DNA of 64,000 nucleotides, taken from Melampsora larici-populina 98AG31 (Eukaryota > Basidiomycota > Pucciniomycetes > Pucciniales > Melampsoraceae). Position 1 is the first letter of the stretch. Each line of letters begins with the position of its first letter. The position numbers and the translations under genes are program-made. The DNA is taken from the NCBI RefSeq assembly GCF_000204055.1, contig NW_006768883.1, positions 1 through 64,000 on the forward strand. Reading direction: 5' to 3'. Under the pieces are notes generated by a model. The model saw only the letters and a list, made by a program, of their open reading frames with translations. It was not told where the DNA came from and made no database searches. Below are positions 56,520 to 64,000 of the stretch, piece after piece.

Positions 56520-58385
56520 ATACTATGCGGATTTTGAATCAAGATGAAGGTATCGCTTTTGGCGGTTAAAGAGGTGGACAAAATTGTTTGGTATCCATTT
56601 GAAGTTTTAAGAATATCAACTTATCAAAGTACCATGTACTCTTTGTGAACCTTTCTTGGATATCACAAGCTTATTAAAATCGTTTTTGTCAATGAAGTGC
56701 TGCAATCCTTTGGTTTGTAAAAAGTGTAAATTAATGGTGGCTCTGACAACGTAAACTAAGTATTCCTAAAGGTTCTCAGTCCAGATAAGAGCTAATTAGG
56801 GAGGACTAAAGGCATCAAGATCTCCATATAAGGTTAATATGTGTGTTCAACTGTCTTCTCCAAGTATTCCTTTCAACACCTTTGGGGTGCGGAAAGATTC
56901 TGGTAAAAGGTAGAAGTAAGCATTATTTAACAGTGTCCTCAAATTCAATGAGTATGATTTGTGCACTCTGACTTGGCTTTTGGTAGGGCTGAAGATCTGC
57001 TCAGCATCCATAAGTTCTAGCTGTCTGTATTCATATCAAAGTCAATTTTGACAACAAGTGGATTATGCTATATAGGAATTCAAAAATACACTTCACTCTC
57101 ATCAGCCATTCAGAAAAAAGATTTCAAAGTATGTTCATATGTTTGAGTATCAAATTAAATTGGATTGCCATCAGTTTGTCATCATTCCTAATCAGGATAT
57201 TTGCCGTTCTTATCATTAAATACTACATCAATTCACTGGTTTCCAGATGGAAATTCCAATAAAATAATCAGTTGGATAAATTTGACATATCAGAATGATG
57301 GAGGTTTTCAATGAAGTCCATGCTGACAGTAGCTTCTTTTTGGGAAGTTGATCCCAGTTACCTTCCTGTAAATACCTGCACACATTCTTCATTTAGCAGT
57401 TACTGATGGTTGCACTTCTTTTGGAATGATTTGACATCGTGGCGATGTATGGGACAGATGAAAGCCCATGTACATAGGTGATCTTCACATGTAAAATGAT
57501 GCAGGTGTGCTCAAAAGATTAGCTATATTATCTTCATCCTCTGGCACTCGATCTGCTGCACAACCTCATCAGGAATCATTGTTGAGGATGAACACAGCCA
57601 TGGTTAGGTTTTCTACTCGAATTGATTTTTGATTAAACCATCAGTCTCATTGAATGTAATGCAGGAGATGCCATATTTTCACCTGGGTCATGGAGGAGGA
57701 AATATTGTGAGGTATGGTTAGTTTTCCAGATGATGTGTGGCCCTCAGCCTATGGACACTAGGAAGACCCCGGTGTACTTATCAAAACAGCTCAAAACACA
57801 TGATAGGTCAGTGTCAGCAGGAATGGAAGAGTTGGGAAGAGCTATGTGAGTGATCACATTTTGCATCATTGGCGAAGCAGGTGAAGAAATGAAGAAATCC
57901 TATTGGTTTCACCTTGGCTTGAGCTTGCAATATGTAGTACAACAACATAACCCAAAATATGTTCTGCTTTCTGGAATCCACAGGTTTGATTTTGCACCAC
58001 TTGGGTTGATGCAGTGAGTGGAAACACCATACAACCGCTTGCCGGTTTGGTTACCAGAGGTCATGTGTCACGGTTCATCCATGAGAGGTGGTTCTCTCGG
58101 ATGAGATTTCGTAGGATTTTGATTAAGACGGAAACAACTTGTACTGTGATATGGCCTCCCATAATTTTGCGATCAGCGCCCGGTCCGCTTCAAGTCGACA
58201 AGAACCACATTTTGCGCATGCTGATCGACTTTAGAATATCGAAAACAAACCATTGAGCTCATCACTTCGATATTTGAGACTTGAACCTTTCATCACTTCA
58301 AGTTCTCCGTCTGATTCACACATCCATTCACACTCGCCATTGACTACGATTATCTACTGAGCATACCTTGAACCCCAACAATCGG
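56520..58385. other. 3' flank of F-box copy 1 and upstream DNA of copy 2
   Basis: 56530-57500 is similar to 60090-61060 downstream of copy 2 (shared CGGAAAGATTCTGGTAAAA-like and AGCCCATGTA motifs). The duplication therefore included flanks. 57730-57950 repeats a block seen at 45.5 kb. No further gene. Confidence 0.6.
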
Positions 58386-58390
58386 TCAAA

Positions 58391-60085
58391 ATGAAGAACC
58401 TGAGAAAAGGAAAGAAGCGAGCCCCGCGAACCGAAGCAGTATCTGCCACAGTATCCGAGACTCATGAGGACTTACTCTGTCGCCTACCAAACGAGCTCCT
58501 TCTTAAAATCATAGAATACCTTGATGATGACTCTCGCAAATTTGAAGAGAATTTCAGCAAGAAGATAAAACAAGGAATCAATCTGGAATCGGGAGAGAAG
58601 ACGAGACTATGGCTCTATCAGCATAATCCTGAATGTCCGATCATGTCAGATATTCAATCTTTTTCCCTCGTCAATCGCAGGATTTATGCAGTGTGTCAGC
58701 CTATGATATGGGAGGTCAGTTAGCGTTGGCTTATTGAAGCGAATGGGTCCGATCACTATCTTCTAATGCTGATTATACCGCCTGGCTTTGCCGGCTGCTA
58801 TGTACCCTTCTCTGATACGTTGCGCTAGTTCCTTCAATTTCCATCTGGATTATCTTGTCCGATGTCGTTCTGGATTCAAGAAATTCTACCGAAACACGGA
58901 CATCAGGTTAATTGGATAGATGTGGCTTTAAGATACGATTGGCTGCATAAACCCGTCCACCCACTTTCTATCAAAAAAGCCGCCAGAGCCAAAACTAAAA
59001 ATCGCTACTCACTGCGGTCATCTGGTGTCAATAAAATTAAGTTCATTCAAGAGGAAAAGGATTATTGGGAAGTTGATGGAATTCATCTTGACAACTTGAA
59101 TGTGGTTCACCGAGGCATACCTGGCACTACAGAGGACCCCCTGTTCAACCAATCATATGGTCTCGGTCGCGAGAATCTGGTCAAAGTGCTTTCTTACTGT
59201 GATAATCTCACCTCCCTCTGGCTGGCTTGTCCGGACCATTATTTCTGGGCCCGGGCCCCCTTTACTAAAGTAGAAGGCATGCGGAACCTGGCTTGCAATC
59301 TTGACTCATTGTTTTCTGAACTCGGTCGTCTTAAATCACTCGTCATCCGAGGACCTCCGCAATCATTCATACTCGCAGAGTGCTTTGTTGAACCCATTGC
59401 ACATCTTTCACTCCTTGAAACCCTCGAGCTTGCATATATTTCTCACGAAGACCGGGAACAGGTTGACAAGCTTGGGGTATGTCTTTCTAAATTCGAACAC
59501 CTCAAAGAACTTTCGCTGAACAACGTTGATGTCATAGAAAGTTCTTGGGGCTGCCATCAAGGCCCACCTCAATTAAAGTATCTTAAAATTCTTGAGTGTA
59601 AGAATCTCCGTGTGGCAGACACGCCGGGGTTCATCAGTGCTTGGGCGCCTCGCTTAAATCAATTGGAAATCAAATTCATCGAATCTTCTGAACCTGAGCT
59701 GTCGAACTTCAACACGGACGACAATCAATTTCTGCTACCGGATTTAAATTATTTGACCATTTGGCCTCATTCCGAATGTCAATTTGTCAATTGCTTCAAC
59801 GATTGTAAAGATCTTCGCCAAATCACCTTTTATCAATTCTTCAATGATCATGAACTGAAAAATAATCTTCAAGCTATCTTAGATTTTCTCTCCCTTAAAA
59901 CACTTCCTAGGCTCGAGATGGTCACCTTGCTTATAGATCGTGACAACTTTCCACTCGATCTGAATGAACATAGGATCAGAGATTCAATGGATGAGTTCTG
60001 CAAGAATCAAAAAATCGAGTTGAATTTTATTTGGGAAGACGTACCCAACGAGCTTCCACCTGAAATACCGTACTTTTCTTCTTAA
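58391..60085 (+). CDS. F-box/LRR protein, copy 2 (intact)
   Basis: Exons 58391-58714 and 58829-60085 give 526 residues. The N-terminus is basic. The F-box is split: THEDLLCRLPNELLLKIIEY and SFSLVNRRIYAVCQPMIWE are separated by about 45 residues. The rest holds leucine-rich segments (LKSLVIRGPPQS, LSLLETLELAYIS, HLKELSLNNVDVI, QLKYLKILECKNL) and a conserved end (WEDVPNELPPE). By family, the F-box binds Skp1 and the LRRs bind a substrate for ubiquitination. The intron is almost identical to that of copy 1, showing recent duplication. No defect seen; expression unknown. Confidence 0.85.
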
Positions 60086-60089
60086 GATT

Positions 60090-61320
60090 AACTATGTATG
60101 AGGCTTCGCATTAAGATGAATGTTCTACTTTTGGTAGCTGAAGACGTGGATGATCCTGTAGTGGGTCAATGTGAACTTTTGAACAATATCAACCTATTGA
60201 AGTAGATTCTTATCTTTATCCTCCTTTCTTGAATATCCCAAGCCTATCAAACCAGCACTGTGAATCGAAAACTGCTCTCTTTTGGTACCTGAAAAAGTCA
60301 ATTGATTGTGGCCCTGACTACCTAGACCAAAGGCTCCTCTGTAGGTTCTTAGTCCAGATAATATCTTAGTGATGACTGGAGTGGTGTAGATTTCCATGTA
60401 ATAAAACTTGTGTTCATCTGTTCTCTTCAAATTGAAGTATTCCTCGCACCTTTTTTCTGATGTGGAAAGATTCTGGTAAAAAGTTCAAAGTACTCTTCCA
60501 CTCCATCATCAATGAATATCACCTTTACACTCTGTCTGCACTCTTGGTACTAGTAGGGCATAATGTCTTTTCAGAATTAGGAAAATCTATTTGTCTGTAT
60601 TTCCTATTGAAGCCAATTTTCCAATATATAACATCTTGTGGGATTCTTATCAGATGCTTAATTGAGCATCTTTATAATCAGGATACTTGTTGTTTTTATG
60701 ATCTTATCGTTCATCAAGTCAATGGAATCAAAGTGAAAACCTCAGTCAAATGATCAGTTGATTTTTTATTATTTATTTTTTCAAAAATCAAAAGGATTCA
60801 ACTTTTTTTGATGGATTGAATCTCAGCCCCTTTTGGGGAAGGTGAAAGTAATAGTTTGCTTTAGTATGTCTTCCTGTAAACACCTACATGTTTTCTTGAT
60901 TCAGCAAAGTCACAAATGGATGGGATTGTTGTGAAATGATATGACATGGAGGCATGGTATATGTAGGTGCAAGCCCATGTAGACACTTCTCACACAAGTG
61001 ATGATGCTGGTGTACATGCTTAAAAGTTCAATGTTATTTGTAGACCATACTTCACCCTTGAAATTACGTGAAATTACCAAAGAAAAAAGCAACTTTTTCA
61101 TATTTTTGTTATATCTTTCCAAGAAAACTGGCGCGCCACCAGCCATGGCGCAAATGTCGGAGGGCCTGATTTGGCGCGCCGGCGCGCCGTGAGCACAAAA
61201 CCGCGCCCCAACATCTTGAGTCTGACTTGAGACATCTCAACTTTCGAATGCAAGACTGAAACATTCATTGCCTCTTTGCCTCACATACGCAAACTCAGCA
61301 GCGACATCACTTCAACCTAA
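60090..61320. other. 3' flank of F-box copy 2, AscI-rich island
   Basis: Repeats the downstream flank of copy 1. At 61128-61190 three GGCGCGCC octamers occur within about 60 bp, next to AT-rich DNA. No gene seen. Confidence 0.55.
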
Positions 61321-61327
61321 TCGATCA

Positions 61328-62963
61328 ATGAAGAAACCAAGACAATCAAAAAATCATCTGCATCCAACCGAAACAATACCTCAGATTCATGAAGATCTAC
61401 TCGGTCGCCTACCACACGAACTCATTCTTGAAGTAGTAGGATACCTCCTCAATGACCGGAATGAACTTCCAGAGAATCAGTTCAAGAAGGCGAAGCGAGG
61501 AAAACATTTCGTATCAGGCCAGAGGACCAATTTATGGATTTATCAACATAATCCTGAATCGCCGATTATGACCAATTTTCAATCCTTCTCTGTTGTCAAT
61601 CGTCGAATATATTCTATCTGTCGACCTATCATATGGAAGGTCAGCAAGGTCTTTACTAATGAAGTGGCTGAGACCGATCACTATTACGTCACGCTATCTA
61701 ACCTTACCGACTCTGCCTTTCTCTAATCCGGTGGTCTAGTCTCTCCAATTTCCTTCTGAAATATCTAGTCCGATGTCCTTTTGGGAGAAGGAAGTCTTAC
61801 CAAGACAAGGATGTCATGTTGAAGTACTAAACGTGGAGTTACGAGAGGAATGGTTTCATAAACCTCAAAACGCACCTTCCATCAAACGAGCTACCCGAGA
61901 TAAAACTCGACATCGATATTCCCTCCGATCTTTTGATGAAAACAAGATCAAGTTCATTGAAGAAGATAAGGATTATTGGGAAGTTGATGCTATCCACTCT
62001 GATAATCTAGCAATTCGCACTTATCCAACTCGGCCTTGTCAACCAGAAAAGATGGCTACGTTCCGCGCAGTATGGGGTCTTGGTCCGGAAAACGTCTTCA
62101 AAGTTCTTTCTTACTGTGAAAATCTTACCACACTGAATCTCACGTTTCCTGATAGAGGTTACAACCCTCCTCCCGCGCATGAAGTGCTCAACTTGAGTCG
62201 CAACCTGACCTTATTATTTTCTGATCTCAAGCATCTGCAACATCTCAAGATGCAAGGATCTCGCTACTCATCAATATTCGCAGATTATCTTATTGAACCC
62301 ATTTCTCATCTTACTATTCTTGAATCACTCGAGCTCGCGGAAGTTTCATATAAACATGATGCAATGGTTGACGAGCTCAACATCTGTCTTTCTAAAATGA
62401 AAAACCTCAAACAACTTGTGCTTAGGGAGCTTTGGACCATGGACGGCTCTTGGACCTGTACTGCAGGACCCCCTCAATTGGTCGATCTCAAGCTCATCGG
62501 CTGCGACCATCTCTTGTTATTTGAAGTACCTCATCTCATCAATTCGTGGGCGCCTCATCTGACGCATCTAGAGCTCAGATTTGATGTAAATCTTCAAGTC
62601 TTACCATGGGACGACGAGGAATTCGACCCAGATCAGTGCCAAGTTTGCCTCCCAGATTTGACACATTTGACCATATGGCCTCATTGTGAATGTCACTATT
62701 TCCGTTGCTTTGCAGAGTGCAAAAAGTTGCAACATTTCACATTTCATCAATCATACGGAGTAGACATTTTAGATCAACTAGCAGACTTTTCAGCCTTCAT
62801 TACGACTACTCAATTTCCCCAACTCAAAGTAATAGACATTCCTGTACTTCAGTACTACCTTCCATTTGATATAAGTGTGACTTCTGCACTAGTTCCATTA
62901 CAGACTTTTTGCAACACTCAAGGGATTGAACTGAAAGTTTTTCCGGAGGGTGCAGTGTCGTGA
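61328..62963 (+). CDS. F-box/LRR protein, copy 3 (intact)
   Basis: Exons 61328-61639 and 61740-62963 give 511 residues. The same plan as copy 2 is present: F-box halves HEDLLGRLPHELILEVVGYL and SFSVVNRRIYSICRPIIWK with a 40-45-residue insert. Then SLQFPSEISSPMSFWEKEVL, a basic segment (TRDKTRHRYSLRSF) and leucine-rich repeats (LKHLQHLKMQGSRYS, LTILESLELAEVS, MKNLKQLVLREL, LTHLELRFDVN) follow. It is more diverged than copies 1 and 2 are from each other. The ATG at 61328 is chosen because the open frame upstream has no ATG. Predicted SCF substrate receptor; no substrate known. Confidence 0.85.
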
Positions 62964-62969
62964 AATGAT

Positions 62970-64000
62970 GTTTTTTCTGTCTCAAGATCAATGTTAGTAT
63001 CATTTCCAATGGAAATGTAGTATTAATTTGGCTAAAGAGGTAAATGTGTGTTGAAGCAACTCAATATGGACCAATTACAAAAATAGCTTAGACAAACACT
63101 GTACCCCAGGTAAACCATTTTTGAAATGTTTCACCTGCTCAAATGAATATCTGTTGATGAGAAAGCTACTCTCTATTGGTGTGTGAAGAACTTGGAAGGA
63201 ACTGTAACCTGGAGACTAAACAAGACCACCCTAATCTTGGTGTGACTCAGTGGTCAACTCAGAATTCATATGGCTTTATCATCAGAGGTTGGATAGCCAG
63301 AAACAAACCCAAAACAATACTTCTTCAGATCAAAAGTTATTTGAGGTTACATGAGTGGCATTGACATTGTGAGTCTATTGAACCTTTCATTCACCATAAT
63401 GGTTTCAAATCACCTGCAAAACTCAAAGAAGTATGTAACACACCCTGTTGTAACAGGCCAAGAATGCAAGGGCTTAGAGTATTTCCACCAATGCTAGGTA
63501 GATGTGAAAGTATCAATAATTTGATGTTTTACCTTATGGACACAAGGCACTGAGTTGTGTAACTTGACATTTTCACAAATGCAGGATGAACAATTCATTT
63601 TTCATGCAGCCAACCAAAAATGAAATAAGCAACAATTTCAATGTAAATAGCAACAGTTTCACTCAGTATTCAACCAATAGAGCATTGATGAAGTCCTGCT
63701 CACATTGTTGTTCCCTATTAGACTCAACATTGATGCCACTTTTCCAAGGTTTAAACCAATTGGGTGAACAGGAATGCAAGATGAATGCCATGGGTGGAAG
63801 CCGCAAGCTTTCTCTCCCACAGGTAACAACTGATATGCTGAGAGAGTCTCCCCCATTGAGGCTGTTTTACCTACCATTGGTGGCAATGCTCTTACATCAA
63901 CCAATCATCAGAGTTGGGACTTTTGCAGGGGAACTTGTAAAGTACCTTCTACATTTGTACTGACAATAGAATAAAGCTGGTTGAACTGCACAAATTGCCA
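62970..64000. other. Window end, no gene recognised
   Basis: AT-rich DNA with one open frame at 63586-63963 lacking any recognisable motif. No repeat ends identified. Confidence 0.45.

Noticed and set aside
1..64000. CRISPR arrays, bacterial operons, rRNA genes, phage
   Set aside because: No direct-repeat/spacer structure, no ribosome-binding sites and no rRNA; introns and families are fungal.

Overview
The window looks like a gene-poor, transposon-dense piece of nuclear DNA from a basidiomycete, most likely a rust fungus (Pucciniales). The base composition is AT-rich and genes are split by 50-100 bp GT-AG introns. The protein families point the same way: chromodomain Ty3/gypsy, DIRS-type reverse transcriptase, BED-finger hAT transposases, DUF6589 proteins, a RecQ-like helicase, an MP88-type glycoprotein and an F-box/LRR array with rust-like gene architecture. 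The genus cannot be fixed from the sequence alone. Layout: 1-5013 is the 3' part of a Ty3/gypsy chromovirus with an intact pol and a 225-bp 3' LTR. 6.0-6.3 kb holds a Tc1 transposase scrap. 7314-12160 is a nested stack: a fold-back MITE is split by a 4.6-kb CACTA element (TSD ATT). That element carries a dead acyl-CoA dehydrogenase fragment and has itself received an 816-bp CACTA MITE (TSD TGT) and a gag-only copia-type element (147-bp LTRs, TSD GTTTC). 13.7-14.9 kb is a decayed ERT1/AcuK-type regulator. 14942-18759 is a complete TA-flanked IS630/Tc1-like transposon with a 4-exon transposase. 19.05-30.4 kb is a convergent pair, a DUF6589 gene (+) and a RecQ-like helicase gene (-), with overlapping 3' ends. 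The DUF6589 gene is split by a 4.4-kb hAT element. The helicase gene is split by a 1.2-kb element (TSD TCA) and a 289-bp MITE (TSD TA). 31.6-32.7 kb is an NTF2-like (SigF-like) gene with a TATA box, and 34420-35916 is an intact six-exon secreted, probably GPI-anchored MP88-type glycoprotein gene. From 37.5 to 44.2 kb there is a dead Tc1 transposase, an unrecognised multi-exon gene and a broken DIRS-like element. A second, degraded hAT lies at about 46.1-52.0 kb. The last 12 kb is a tandem F-box/LRR family: copy 1 is destroyed by insertions and contains an assembly gap at 54564-54663, while copies 2 and 3 are intact. How the parts relate: most ordinary genes are isolated among mobile elements, and insertion order can be read from the target-site duplications. 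The nine in-frame stops I could place within otherwise open transposase, helicase and DUF6589 reading frames are all TGA. At least two of these replace an expected arginine, which suggests CpG decay of CGA codons. The DUF6589/helicase pair behaves like one co-inherited unit and is the best candidate for an undescribed mobile system. Nothing was run through a database; family names are from recognition of motifs.
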